The notes: generated by a model from the sequence alone, not told the origin. DNA of 64,000 bases from Scopulibacillus_A cellulosilyticus (GCF_042665295.1 NZ_JBHTCO010000044.1:94111-158110); one strand, 5' to 3'. Shown: positions 44,268 through 52,902, counted from the first letter of the stretch. Numbers and translations: made by a program.

Positions 44268-45467
44268 TTAAACTTGTAAGGCGCTTTCAGCATGCTTAAA
44301 AGCTTGTTCAAAATCTCTAATAATGTCTTCAATATCTTCAATCCCGCAAGAAATACGAATGAGTCCTTCAGGAATCCCCATTGCCGCACGCTCCTCAGGG
44401 GTACATTCAACGTGGCTTGTTGTCCGGGCAGGCCCGACAGTTGTTTCAACAGCACCAAGATTAGCTGCACGGTTGGCGAATTGCAATTTTGGAAGAAGAT
44501 CTCTTACTGTATCAACGCCGCCCTTAACCGAGAAGCTAAGCATACCGCCAAAGTTTTTCATTTGCTTTTTCGCAATATCATGATTTGGATGTGTTTCAAG
44601 GCCGGGATAATAAACGCCCTCGACGATTTCTTTAGTTTGTAAATATTTTGCAAGGGTTATTGCATTTTCACATTGTTGGCGAACGCGAAGATGAAGGGTC
44701 TTCATACCGCGTAAAATGAGATACGCTGCCATTGGATCCATTGTTGCACCGTTAATTTCACGGAAGTGATAAATTTTTTCTACGAGTTCCTTTGAACCGC
44801 AGACAACGCCGCCCAAGGCATCCGCATGGCCTCCCAGGAATTTGGTTGCACTATGAATAACCAAATCGGCCCCTAAAGAAAGCGGATTTTGATTCATTGG
44901 GGTGGCAAAAGTATTGTCAACAATGACAAGTGCGCCTGCATCTTGACCTGCCTTCGCCATACGTTTAATGTCCGTAATTTTTACTGTTGGATTTGTCGGC
45001 GTTTCAAGGTATAGGATTTTGCAGCCTTTGGCAACTTCTGTTTCAATTTGCTCGTGATTGCCTGTTTCACAAAGTACCACTTCGACCTGTTGACGCGGAA
45101 GGAATTCTGTAAAGATTTTATTTGTCCCGCCGTACGTATCTTTAATAGAGACAATCCGATCACCAGGTACTAAAAATGTAGATAATGTGTTGCTGATCGC
45201 AGCCATACCTGTTGAAAAGCTTGTCGCTGCTTCTGCCCCTTCAAGCGTTTTTATTTTATCTTCAAATGCTTGCACTGTCGGATTTGTATTTCGTCCGTAA
45301 ATATGTCCCTTTCTCTTTCCAATCGCCACATCATACCACTCATCCATATCTTCATAACCGTAAGCAACACTAAGAACGACCGGCACTTGAGTTGCACCAT
45401 GCACTAAATAATCTTTTTCCCCCGCCCATACTGCTTTAGTACCTGCTTTAACATGTTTGTTTGTCAT
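44268..45467 (-). CDS. cystathionine gamma-synthase-family PLP enzyme in ectoine operon
   Basis: A 399-residue fold-type I PLP enzyme of the Cys/Met-metabolism group. The cofactor lysine is Lys209 (HSATKFLGGHADALGG); IYGRNTNPT, TGMAAIS and DNTFATP are conserved family blocks. Members do gamma- or beta-elimination and replacement. It lies between eutC and the deacetylase gene, where an aminotransferase (DoeD) would be expected in other bacteria. It may therefore act on diaminobutyrate or a derivative rather than on sulfur amino acids. ATG at 45467 follows AAGGAG. True substrate unknown. Confidence 0.88.
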   Translation of the reverse strand: MTNKHVKAGTKAVWAGEKDYLVHGATQVPVVLSVAYGYEDMDEWYDVAIGKRKGHIYGRNTNPTVQAFEDKIKTLEGAEAATSFSTGMAAISNTLSTFLVPGDRIVSIKDTYGGTNKIFTEFLPRQQVEVVLCETGNHEQIETEVAKGCKILYLETPTNPTVKITDIKRMAKAGQDAGALVIVDNTFATPMNQNPLSLGADLVIHSATKFLGGHADALGGVVCGSKELVEKIYHFREINGATMDPMAAYLILRGMKTLHLRVRQQCENAITLAKYLQTKEIVEGVYYPGLETHPNHDIAKKQMKNFGGMLSFSVKGGVDTVRDLLPKLQFANRAANLGAVETTVGPARTTSHVECTPEERAAMGIPEGLIRISCGIEDIEDIIRDFEQAFKHAESALQV

Positions 45468-45487
45468 ATGATCTCTCCTTATCTTTA

Positions 45488-46492
45488 CTAGTTATTTAAT
45501 GATACTGTTTGGTTCTCAACATTTAATCCAAGGCTGCGTTTCACCAGTTCGTTATAAGCAAACAGTGCAATTGCTGTATCTTGTACCCCTGTTCCTGTTA
45601 AATCACAAATAGTTATTTCATTGTCATTTTCCCTGCCTGTTAATTGATTTGATGTTATCTGACCAAGCTCAATAATGTGACGATCATTCGTTAGGATGCC
45701 GCGATCAAACGCATGATGAAGTTCTCCCAAACGTGCACATTGTGCTTTTGTATCACAAACCAGCTTATCAGCACGTACTAACGCTTCCGGTTCCAGTTCT
45801 TGTTTGTGCTCAGCATCAGAACCCATCGCCGTAATATGGAGTCCGGGATGAAGCCATTCCGCTCTTATAACAGGTTCTGTTGACGGTGTCGTTGCAATAA
45901 CGGTATCACTTTTTTTAACAACCTCTTCAGCATTTTCTGTTGCAATAACTTCGACACCAAGTTCATTGGACATGTCTTTTGCATATTGTTCAGCATTCGT
46001 TGCGGTACGAGAGTACACGAACACCTTTTTAAAATCCCTGACTTGCTTTAATGCCTTTAGCTGAAACCTTGCCTGGCCGCCTGCTCCAATCACACCAACT
46101 TTTTCAACTTTTTCCTTGGAAAGATACTTTGCCGCTATAGCTCCAGCTGCCGCGGTACGAATATCTGTCAAATAGCCATTATCCAGTAAAATGGCTTGTG
46201 GAATGCCTGTTTTTGTACTGATTAATATCATCATGCCGTTGCCGCTTGGAAGACCAAGTTTATAATTATTGAAAAATCCGGATGAAAGTTTAATAGCAAA
46301 CATATCTTTTCCTTTTACATAAGCTGTTTTAACGTCAACTTCACCGTTTTGATCATGGATATCGACTCTCATAATCGGCGGCATTTCAACTTCTTTTTGA
46401 GCAAGCTTTGTAAATCCATCTTCCACAACACTAATGGCTTCTTGATTTAAATGGATATATTGTTTTAGTTCAAGTTCTGTAAATATAAGCAT
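45488..46492 (-). CDS. eutC: ectoine utilization protein EutC (ornithine cyclodeaminase/mu-crystallin family)
   Basis: A 334-residue protein of the ornithine cyclodeaminase family with NAD-binding VGVIGAGGQARFQLKAL and KLSSGFFNN, DNGYLTDIRTAAAGA. In rhizobia and Ruegeria EutC works with EutA and EutB to convert hydroxyectoine to ectoine. Linkage to DoeA and EutB in this window supports EutC rather than a true cyclodeaminase. ATG at 46492 follows AAGGTGG. No recognisable EutA is present in the cluster. Confidence 0.85.
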   Translation of the reverse strand: MLIFTELELKQYIHLNQEAISVVEDGFTKLAQKEVEMPPIMRVDIHDQNGEVDVKTAYVKGKDMFAIKLSSGFFNNYKLGLPSGNGMMILISTKTGIPQAILLDNGYLTDIRTAAAGAIAAKYLSKEKVEKVGVIGAGGQARFQLKALKQVRDFKKVFVYSRTATNAEQYAKDMSNELGVEVIATENAEEVVKKSDTVIATTPSTEPVIRAEWLHPGLHITAMGSDAEHKQELEPEALVRADKLVCDTKAQCARLGELHHAFDRGILTNDRHIIELGQITSNQLTGRENDNEITICDLTGTGVQDTAIALFAYNELVKRSLGLNVENQTVSLNN

Positions 46493-46516
46493 GTTCTCAC
46501 CACCTTGAATTTTCTG

Positions 46517-47701
46517 TTAATTTGTCAGTAAACCGTCTTTTATAAACAATTGTCTTGGAAACTTTGCAAAAACCTCACAGCCGTTTTCAGTTACCCGAAA
46601 AGATTCACTTGCTTCAAATCCATAATCGTCTAACCAAATCCCCGGGATAAGATGGAACGTCATATTTGGCTCGAGAATGGTTTTGTCCCCTTTCCGTATG
46701 CTGGCCGTATGCTCACCCCAATCTGGCGGATAATTGAGTCCCATAGAGTAACCTAGTCGTGAATCTTTTATAATGCCGCTTTTTTCAATCGTTTTCCGCC
46801 ACACTTCTTCTATTTCTTCACAAAGGACACCAGGCTTTACTGCATCAAGACAAGCATTTAATCCTTCAATAACAACATCTGAAAGCGCTTTTACTTTATC
46901 AGTCGGCGTCCCAATATTTACAGTTCTTGCAAGTGGTGAATGATAGCGTTTATAACAACCCGCTAATTCTAAAATCACTGTATCTCCCGCTTTGTAACGT
47001 TCATCTGTCCATGTTAAATGCGGTGTTGATGTTTTCTCACCGGATGGCAGGAGCGGAACTATTGCCGGATAATCACCGCCGAATTTTTCTGTACCGCTGA
47101 CTTGTGTATAAAAGATTTTCGCGGCAACATCACATTCACGAACGCCCGCTTCAATTGATTTAATTCCTGTTTCCATTGCTTTTTCAGCAATTCTGGCGGC
47201 CCGTTTCATATATTCAATTTCTTCATCCGATTTAATCACCCGAACCCAGTTGACAAGAAGCGTTGCATCTTTTAACTTTGCATTCGGCAGACCCTTTTTT
47301 AAATGTTCATAACATTTTGCTGTAAAATAATAATTTTCCATTTCAACACCGATCGAGCGTTTATCTTGTCCGATTTGTTTCAGTATATCTGCAACAAAAT
47401 CCATTGGATGTTTTGTATCTGATTGTACGTAATCATCAGGATATGGAATAATGTTTTCATGATAAAGCCAAGTTGTCACTTTAGCGCCATTTGCATCTTG
47501 TCCTCGGCCAATCCAAATCGGCTGATCTTCATCAATAATAATGACTAACATTTGATGTACATAAAAAGACCAGCCATCGTAACCGGATAAGTAGTTCATA
47601 TTGGCCGGATCAGTAATAAGTAAAACTTCTATCCCTTCCGACGCCATTCTTTCTTTCGTCTTCTGAATTCTTGTTCTATATTCAGATGTTCCAAATGACA
47701 T
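46517..47701 (-). CDS. doeA: ectoine hydrolase DoeA
   Basis: A 394-residue M24/creatinase-fold hydrolase. The segments GYDGWSFYVHQ and GRGQDANGAK are, to my knowledge, characteristic of DoeA/EutD. The stretch where M24 metallopeptidases carry their metal-binding aspartates reads LELAGCYKRYHSPLARTV, so the metal ligands are gone, as in creatinase-type enzymes. It opens the ectoine ring to N-acetyl-2,4-diaminobutyrate. First gene of the minus-strand operon doeA-eutC-PLP enzyme-deacetylase-homoserine dehydrogenase-ALDH. ATG at 47701 follows GGGGG. Confidence 0.92.
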   Translation of the reverse strand: MSFGTSEYRTRIQKTKERMASEGIEVLLITDPANMNYLSGYDGWSFYVHQMLVIIIDEDQPIWIGRGQDANGAKVTTWLYHENIIPYPDDYVQSDTKHPMDFVADILKQIGQDKRSIGVEMENYYFTAKCYEHLKKGLPNAKLKDATLLVNWVRVIKSDEEIEYMKRAARIAEKAMETGIKSIEAGVRECDVAAKIFYTQVSGTEKFGGDYPAIVPLLPSGEKTSTPHLTWTDERYKAGDTVILELAGCYKRYHSPLARTVNIGTPTDKVKALSDVVIEGLNACLDAVKPGVLCEEIEEVWRKTIEKSGIIKDSRLGYSMGLNYPPDWGEHTASIRKGDKTILEPNMTFHLIPGIWLDDYGFEASESFRVTENGCEVFAKFPRQLFIKDGLLTN

Positions 47702-47809
47702 ATAACCAATCCCCCGCTTTTGTTAATTTAATTATTATAAATTTTAGGAATAATCATTTCGTAAATTTATAATAATAAAAATAGGCAATCTTATCATTCA
47801 TAAAAATGT

Positions 47810-47821
47810 ATGAAATTTCAT
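47810..47821. promoter_or_regulatory. 12-bp palindrome upstream of doeA
   Basis: ATGAAATTTCAT is a perfect palindrome about 110 bp upstream of the doeA start, between doeA and the PucR-type gene. It could be an operator for the adjacent regulator, though AT-rich palindromes arise by chance. Confidence 0.3.
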
Positions 47822-47860
47822 GCCAGCTTTTAGTCAATTTATTTTCATCAAAAAGACAAT

Positions 47861-47897
47861 ACACAAAGAGAGTGAGTAATAGTCACTCTCTTTGTGT
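47861..47897 (-). terminator. terminator after the PucR-type gene
   Basis: A perfect 15-bp stem ACACAAAGAGAGTGA/TCACTCTCTTTGTGT. A T-rich tail (ATTGTCTTTTT) follows on the minus strand. It separates the regulator from the doeA operon. Confidence 0.88.
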
Positions 47898-47905
47898 ATT
47901 AATAC

Positions 47906-49603
47906 TTAAACTTCTACTGCTATGCCAACTTTCCAAATCTTAATGCATAAGTCCAGCAAAAAAAGATCGTCAGGGTCGATAAGTGAAAGTCCAGTTAACG
48001 ACTCTATTTTTCTTAATCGATACAGTAAAGACTGCCTATGTAAATTTAATGATCGTGATGTTTGGCTTACATTACCGTGATGACGATTATATGCAGTAAA
48101 AGTACCGATTAAATCCATACTCCTTTGTTCATCATAATGGACTAAAGGTTCAATCGTTGCCATTACCATGTCTCTCATTTCAGTAATGTCAGCAAGGCTT
48201 AATAGCATTCGATCGATCCTGGTATCATCGTATAACATACGATATCCTGATCCTTTCTTGCGCCGTCCAATATCTAAAGCCGCTTGTGCGTTTTGATAGC
48301 TTTCTTTAAACCCAAGAATACCGTCGTGATAGTTTCCTATTCCCCACGACATGACAACCTCAGGAAGTAAATGCCGTAATCGGCGTTCTACGAGATCCAA
48401 AAAATTGTTAGCGTTTTCATTTTTCTTATCAACAGGTGTTTCTAAAAAGATAATCAGCTTGTCCTCTTGGGTTGTCACCATGACTTCCCTTTTTAAAGAC
48501 TGGACAGCATATAAGATTTCTTCTTCAATATAACGAATCATATTTTGAAACCACGTTTCAAAGGAATGATAATCTTGGTTTCTTTTTTGAAAGAGTTTCT
48601 TTAAATTTTCCGGAAAACCGACAATACAAACATAAGGAACCTTTAAATTGTAGCCCAATGATTTGGCTCTTGCAGTTGCGTGATCCCATGTATCAATGTC
48701 CCCTTTTGCAAGCTCCCATATAAAATCACTGCGCATCCGCATTTCTGTTTCCTCAATGGCATTCTGCCTTGAAAGCCAAAGTGCTATTGTTGTTACTGCA
48801 TGTTCTAATACCGTTACGATTCCTTGTGTTAAAAATTCATCTTTTGACTTATCAGCAGGTAAAATAACATATAAATACCCTTGTGCATCACCTGATGTCT
48901 GTATGACAGGTAATTGAAGCATAACATGCTGATCGGCTTCAACCTTTTTAATCTTCTGAAGCATCGGATCATGAGTTGACGAAAGAGGTTTTGTTGATGG
49001 GATAACACCCGAGGATACTAGATCATTCCATGTTCCAATAAAGCTTTGACTGTTCTTACTTTTGCCTTTTAGGTTCCCTTTTCTGTCTGTAACTGCAATT
49101 GGACAGTCTACATTTTGCTGAACAAAATTTGCGATTTCATCCAGCTCTGCCCCTTCTAAAATTAACTTTAACAGCCGCTGCTGTATTTTCTCAGATCTTT
49201 CTAATTCTTTATAATGCAAACCATTTAATTCATGCATAACATCTTGAATAACATTTGCAAAGCGAATCTCCCATGGGAGCTCAATAATAATAAAGTTTCG
49301 GCGTTCGGCTAATTCAATGACTTCTTTGGGAATATCAAACAAGTAACGTCCTAAAGCAAATACTAGAGCTGAAGCTTCTGAATCAATAATATCTTGTACA
49401 TATTGCTTTAAAAGTTCAGTATCATGCCCGCATCCTATTGCTGTGCTTAAAACAAACTCATTTTTTCGAACAAAGTTTTCAACAGGCATTTCAATAACTG
49501 AAATCCATTGGACGCAACTGTTATTGATCATATCTTTCCCTGTTCTTACTTTTGCTTTTTTCATAATATCGAGGTTTAAAATCTTTTCTACTGTTAATTT
49601 CAA
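47906..49603 (-). CDS. PucR-family regulator of the ectoine cluster
   Basis: A 565-residue PucR-type protein: N-terminal domain (NEFVLSTAIGCG), central domain, and a C-terminal helix-turn-helix (YNRHHGNVSQTSRSLNLHRQSLLYRLRKIESL). The start is TTG at 49603, 8 bases after GGAGG. It lies between eutB and doeA, both on the same strand, so it very likely governs the ectoine genes in response to an ectoine-derived inducer. Proteobacteria use other regulators for this task (DoeX, EnuR), so a PucR member would be a distinct solution. Confidence 0.88.
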   Translation of the reverse strand: MKLTVEKILNLDIMKKAKVRTGKDMINNSCVQWISVIEMPVENFVRKNEFVLSTAIGCGHDTELLKQYVQDIIDSEASALVFALGRYLFDIPKEVIELAERRNFIIIELPWEIRFANVIQDVMHELNGLHYKELERSEKIQQRLLKLILEGAELDEIANFVQQNVDCPIAVTDRKGNLKGKSKNSQSFIGTWNDLVSSGVIPSTKPLSSTHDPMLQKIKKVEADQHVMLQLPVIQTSGDAQGYLYVILPADKSKDEFLTQGIVTVLEHAVTTIALWLSRQNAIEETEMRMRSDFIWELAKGDIDTWDHATARAKSLGYNLKVPYVCIVGFPENLKKLFQKRNQDYHSFETWFQNMIRYIEEEILYAVQSLKREVMVTTQEDKLIIFLETPVDKKNENANNFLDLVERRLRHLLPEVVMSWGIGNYHDGILGFKESYQNAQAALDIGRRKKGSGYRMLYDDTRIDRMLLSLADITEMRDMVMATIEPLVHYDEQRSMDLIGTFTAYNRHHGNVSQTSRSLNLHRQSLLYRLRKIESLTGLSLIDPDDLFLLDLCIKIWKVGIAVEV

Positions 49604-49667
49604 GATGTTCCCCTCCAACGACTAGAAGATAAAGTTAATTCAAATTCCGTTACATTAATTTTATCAT

Positions 49668-50669
49668 TTATAAATGTTTTAAGGGATGACTATAATTTTT
49701 GGCAATTTCAATTAATGTTGAAAGAGAAACATTGTTACCGCTAATAACTATGGCGAGATCACCATCTCCGCCGGTGATTTTTCCTTCTAAAACAGCTGCT
49801 ACACCGGCTGCTGCAGCCCCCTCAATCACCATGCGATGCTGTTCAAGCATAAATGCCATGCTATAAGCGATTTCCTCCTCTGAAATAAGAAGGATCTCGT
49901 CCATATATTCTTGGACCATTTTAAATGTATATTGATTATTCAGTCCAATTCCGCCGAGTAAACTGTCAGCAAGGGTGTTTTTCTCATCCAGCTTAACAGG
50001 TTTTCCCGCTTTTAAGCTTTCGTACATAACAGCGGAATGGTTCATCGACACACCCGTTACCCTTATGTTTTGATCATTTGATTTTAAGGCCAGTCCAACT
50101 CCGGAAAGCAGCCCGCCGCCTGATAAAGGGATAATAATATCTTGAATATTTGGAAGTTCCTCTAATATTTCAAGACCGATGGTTCCCTGACCAGCAATAA
50201 CAAATGGATCATCGAAAGGCGGTATGACTGTTAATCCTTTCTCTTTCTCTAATTGCAGACAGCGTTCTCCGGCATCATCTTGACTGTCACCGTAAATTTC
50301 GATTTGTGCCCCTAATCTTTTTAGTGAATCAACTTTTACTTTTGGTACACGATTTGATATGCAAATAACAGCATCAATTCCAAGCTGTTTGGCGACATAT
50401 GCGACAGCCATACCATGATTCCCTGTTGAAAAGGTCGTTACACCCCGCCTTTGTTCCTCTTGGGTTAAGCTTAATATTTTGTTAGCAGCCCCTCTTACCT
50501 TAAAAGCCCCGATTTCATGAACAGTTTCAAGTTTTAAATAAACCGGCCGGCCAAGCCTTTCTGACAGAATAGAAGATTTAATCAATGGCGTTTTATTAAT
50601 GATTCCAGCAATCCTTTTTCTTGCTTCCCATATATGACGTATGGTTACATCAGCTGCTTTTTTGTTCAC
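49668..50669 (-). CDS. eutB: hydroxyectoine utilization dehydratase EutB (threonine dehydratase family)
   Basis: A 333-residue fold-type II PLP enzyme. The cofactor lysine is Lys57 (GAFKVRGAANK); TFSTGNHGMAVAYVAK, GGGLLSGVGLA and C-terminal ISGNNVS are present. The start is GTG at 50669, 9 bases after AAGGAG; the longer upstream reading has no ribosome site. There is no ACT domain. As a lone gene it would be a threonine/serine dehydratase, but with DoeA and EutC beside it the hydroxyectoine dehydratase EutB is more likely. It has its own consensus promoter and precedes the PucR gene. Confidence 0.85.
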   Translation of the reverse strand: MNKKAADVTIRHIWEARKRIAGIINKTPLIKSSILSERLGRPVYLKLETVHEIGAFKVRGAANKILSLTQEEQRRGVTTFSTGNHGMAVAYVAKQLGIDAVICISNRVPKVKVDSLKRLGAQIEIYGDSQDDAGERCLQLEKEKGLTVIPPFDDPFVIAGQGTIGLEILEELPNIQDIIIPLSGGGLLSGVGLALKSNDQNIRVTGVSMNHSAVMYESLKAGKPVKLDEKNTLADSLLGGIGLNNQYTFKMVQEYMDEILLISEEEIAYSMAFMLEQHRMVIEGAAAAGVAAVLEGKITGGDGDLAIVISGNNVSLSTLIEIAKNYSHPLKHL

Positions 50670-50723
50670 TTTTTTACACTCCTTAGTATAAATCGTGATT
50701 TTATTTAATGTTTTATATTCTGG

Positions 50724-50752
50724 ATTATAAAATTGCAATTTTCCAAAATCAA
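50724..50752 (-). promoter_or_regulatory. eutB promoter
   Basis: Minus strand -35 TTGATT (50747-50752), 17-bp spacer, -10 TATAAT (50724-50729), about 50 bp before the GTG start. A perfect 10-bp palindrome AGAGCGCTCT (50775-50784) lies 22 bp upstream of the -35 and is a candidate operator. Confidence 0.75.
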
Positions 50753-50822
50753 TACACGAATTTACTAAAAAAATAGAGCGCTCTTCATACAGTTTTATAA
50801 TTATTTTCCGCTAAATTAGCAT

Positions 50823-50856
50823 AAAAAAATTAACGCCTTTTAAAAAGGCGTTAATT
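50823..50856 (-). terminator. orphan minus-strand terminator upstream of eutB promoter
   Basis: A perfect 10-bp stem AATTAACGCC/GGCGTTAATT followed on the minus strand by TTTTTTT. It lies upstream of the eutB promoter and no minus-strand gene feeds into it. It may block antisense transcripts or be a relic. The rest of 50860-51000 is AT-rich. On the plus strand AAGGAG precedes a tiny ATG-AAA-CTG-TAA. Confidence 0.7.
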
Positions 50857-51000
50857 TAGTGTACGAATAAGGAGTTATTTTATGAAACTGTAACTTTATT
50901 AATATATTCGTCATATATTTAATTTTATTGGGGTTTAAACAAAAACTTTTTTTATATATGATAAAATTATTTTTTAAGATTAATATATCGAATTTATTTA

Positions 51001-51029
51001 TTGACATACCATATTTAATATGATAAATT
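51001..51029 (+). promoter_or_regulatory. tRNA-Ala promoter
   Basis: -35 TTGACA (51001-51006), 17-bp spacer, -10 TAAATT (51024-51029), 20 bp ahead of the tRNA. Confidence 0.65.
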
Positions 51030-51049
51030 AATACTTGTCCAAAAGCAAT

Positions 51050-51125
51050 GGGGCATTAGCTCAGCTGGGAGAGCGCTACGCTGGCAGCGTAGAGGTCAGG
51101 GGTTCGAGCCCCCTATGCTCCACCA
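51050..51125 (+). tRNA. tRNA-Ala, anticodon GGC
   Basis: A 76-nt cloverleaf. The acceptor arms GGGGCAT and ATGCTCC pair with one G-U, and the D-arm reads GCTC...GAGC. The anticodon stem CTACG/CGTAG encloses the loop CTGGCAG (anticodon GGC, reads GCC/GCU). The T-arm is GGGG-TTCGAGC-CCCC with encoded CCA. It stands alone, not in a tRNA cluster, with its own promoter and terminator. Confidence 0.97.
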
Positions 51126-51138
51126 TAACAAAGCCTAT

Positions 51139-51178
51139 CAAACACAGATTCCCCAAGCGGGAACACTGTGTTTTTTTA
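51139..51178 (+). terminator. terminator after tRNA-Ala
   Basis: AACACAGATTCCC/GGGAACACTGTGTT stem with one mismatch and a run of seven T. Confidence 0.9.
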
Positions 51179-51278
51179 TTTTCGTTGACTTGTAACAGTG
51201 TAGTCACAACGTTTAATTTATCAAAATTTTCACTAAACCAATCCGTAAATTCATTTTTAGAAAATGTCTGTTTCATAG

Positions 51279-51431
51279 CCTGTCGTGAACAGATTAGTGG
51301 AACATGCAGCCGAACCGAAGGAACTCTATATTGTTCCGGGCGCAGGTCATATGGATCTGTACGACCGGGTGGATTTAATCCCCTTTGACAAGCTCGAGTC
51401 CTTCTTTAAAGAAAATCTGAAGAAAAAGTAA
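51279..51431 (+). pseudogene. C-terminal fragment of an alpha/beta hydrolase
   Basis: The 50 codons before the stop at 51429-51431 read as the tail of an alpha/beta hydrolase: catalytic-His region IVPGAGHMDLYDR, then LIPFDKLESFFKENL. There is no start, nucleophile elbow or upstream domain; the sequence before 51279 is unrelated. It is debris downstream of a tRNA gene, a usual place for past insertions or deletions. The next 400 bp (51432-51839) hold no gene that I recognise, only an AATCCCG/CGGGATT hairpin at 51496-51519 and the terminator at 51664. Confidence 0.75.
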
Positions 51432-51663
51432 GGCTTGTGTTGAAGATCTTAGAGGGCTTTGTGTGCTATGGTACTTCGAGTGAAACCACTGTGTGAATCC
51501 CGCATATCTGGTCGGGATTCCGTATTTAGGGTTTAACACTCCTTAAAGCTGTTAAGACCCATTACATGGCTTGTCACCATTCTTATACGGTTGTTAAAAC
51601 TAATGGGAGGACTCATTAATTTTTTCCTCCTTCGGGGCTCGCGCCTGTATCCCTTTCATTTAT

Positions 51664-51710
51664 AAAAAAAGTTCCCTAGATACTAAATGACAAGTATTTA
51701 GGGGACTTTT
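51664..51710 (-). terminator. terminator downstream of the DUF3889 gene
   Basis: A long imperfect stem (AAAAGTCCCC...GGGAACTTTT with inner ATACT/AGTAT pairing) followed by seven T on the minus strand, about 130 bp past the gene stop. Confidence 0.75.
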
Positions 51711-51839
51711 AAATGGGGTCACGGGAGGTAACCGCTTCGTTCTTTTGAGATACTTTTTAGTGTGGAATTTATAGTGTTGTAACCCATATATTTAAATTAT
51801 CCTCTATGACTTAAATTATAATAGGTTTTTTAAAAGTGG

Positions 51840-52178
51840 TCATGACCCCTCTGGTTGTTCTAACTCAAAAAAGTTTATATCGATAAGCTTGTCAGTCTCA
51901 GAACTATATGTGACCCTAACCTTTAACGACTTTGTTTTCCCATCACGTTTTAATTGGAACTCAAACCAATCAGCTGCAACATTATCTGCAATTTTTTCAT
52001 GACCCATATATGCATAATCACTAACATTGCTATCAGGATATCTTTCTTTAGTTTTTTCTAGTGCAATTTTTCCCCATTTTGCATAATCTGTTTGAAGATA
52101 AGCCTCGTTTGGAAAAGAAAGAACAAAGAAACAACAAGTTATTATAAATGGTAAAGCACACTTGAATAAAGCCTTCAA
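51840..52178 (-). CDS. secreted DUF3889-like protein
   Basis: A 112-residue exported protein: signal peptide about 1-27 and a small domain with YAKWGKIALEKTKERYP and a C-terminal VTYSSETDKLIDINF, matching DUF3889. The start is TTG at 52178, 7-8 bases after GGAGG. Function unknown. It may sit at the cell surface or be released. It is an isolated gene in a debris-rich stretch. Confidence 0.72.
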   Translation of the reverse strand: MKALFKCALPFIITCCFFVLSFPNEAYLQTDYAKWGKIALEKTKERYPDSNVSDYAYMGHEKIADNVAADWFEFQLKRDGKTKSLKVRVTYSSETDKLIDINFFELEQPEGS

Positions 52179-52902
52179 CGTGATCCCTCCATCATTAAGA
52201 TTGTAAATTTCTTCAATGGTTAGTTTGTACTAAAAGTAACTAAAAAAACCACTGGTGATATGGAGAGATTCTTCTATTTTTATGTATTTACAATAAGTGG
52301 TAAAACCACCCTACTTTAAAGTATGTGATTTCATGTTTTACGATTTACGTTTTTTCGAGGCTTTAACCGACACCACGTATTTAAATAATCCTTTTTTGAA
52401 ATAAATTATAAGCACTTTTTTGAAATCAGATTATACCTTGATGTTTTAACACTTTGTAATAAAGGAATGTTCCCGGCTCATATAAACATTCCTTTCAGAA
52501 AACAGTATGGTTCTTGTTATTAGTTTATGATTTATCTGGCAATCTGAAAGAGTTAGATTAACCAAAGAAAAAATGGATTTACGATAAAAATATACGATTA
52601 TCTAAATAAACTGGCATTACATATAGCGCATTAAGAGAATTACAAAAATCGCTTCTAGGAATATGGCATCGATTCAAACTTCCTTTTTATGACACATTTG
52701 TGTTTTTTCCTACTCCTATCCCATTTAAAGATGGGTCAATCGTTATTTGATTTCTACACTGTATTGTCTAAACTGAATGTAATTAATTTAAATTGTCAGA
52801 AGTCAGGCGGTCATAGCGAAGGAGGTTAATTTTAGTTCATTAACCTAAGGTCTCAGCCGTCATGGAGGGGCAGAATCTTTTAAACGAAAGGGATTGGATA
52901 AA
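52179..52902. other. gene-poor stretch of about 720 bp
   Basis: No coding sequence is supportable here on either strand. Visible items: a perfect 11-bp inverted repeat AAAGGAATGTT/AACATTCCTTT (52461-52495), and AGGTTAAT/ATTAACCT (52823-52846) enclosing a ribosome-site-like GGAGG not followed by an ORF. The latter lies about 55 bp before the secreted-protein gene and could be part of its leader. Confidence 0.5.

Noticed and set aside
46517..47701. Xaa-Pro aminopeptidase (M24)
   Set aside because: Metal-ligand aspartates are missing and the GYDGWSFYVHQ and RGQDANGAK segments are those of ectoine hydrolase.
49668..50669. Plain threonine dehydratase of isoleucine synthesis
   Set aside because: No ACT domain and no ilv neighbours; the company of doeA, eutC and a shared regulator favours EutB, though the enzyme class is the same.
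51035..51388. Open frame running through the tRNA gene on the plus strand, and the antisense frame ending in GLEPLTSTLPA
   Set aside because: Both are readings of the tRNA-Ala sequence and its terminator. The antisense tail is a well-known artefact of annotation at tRNA loci.
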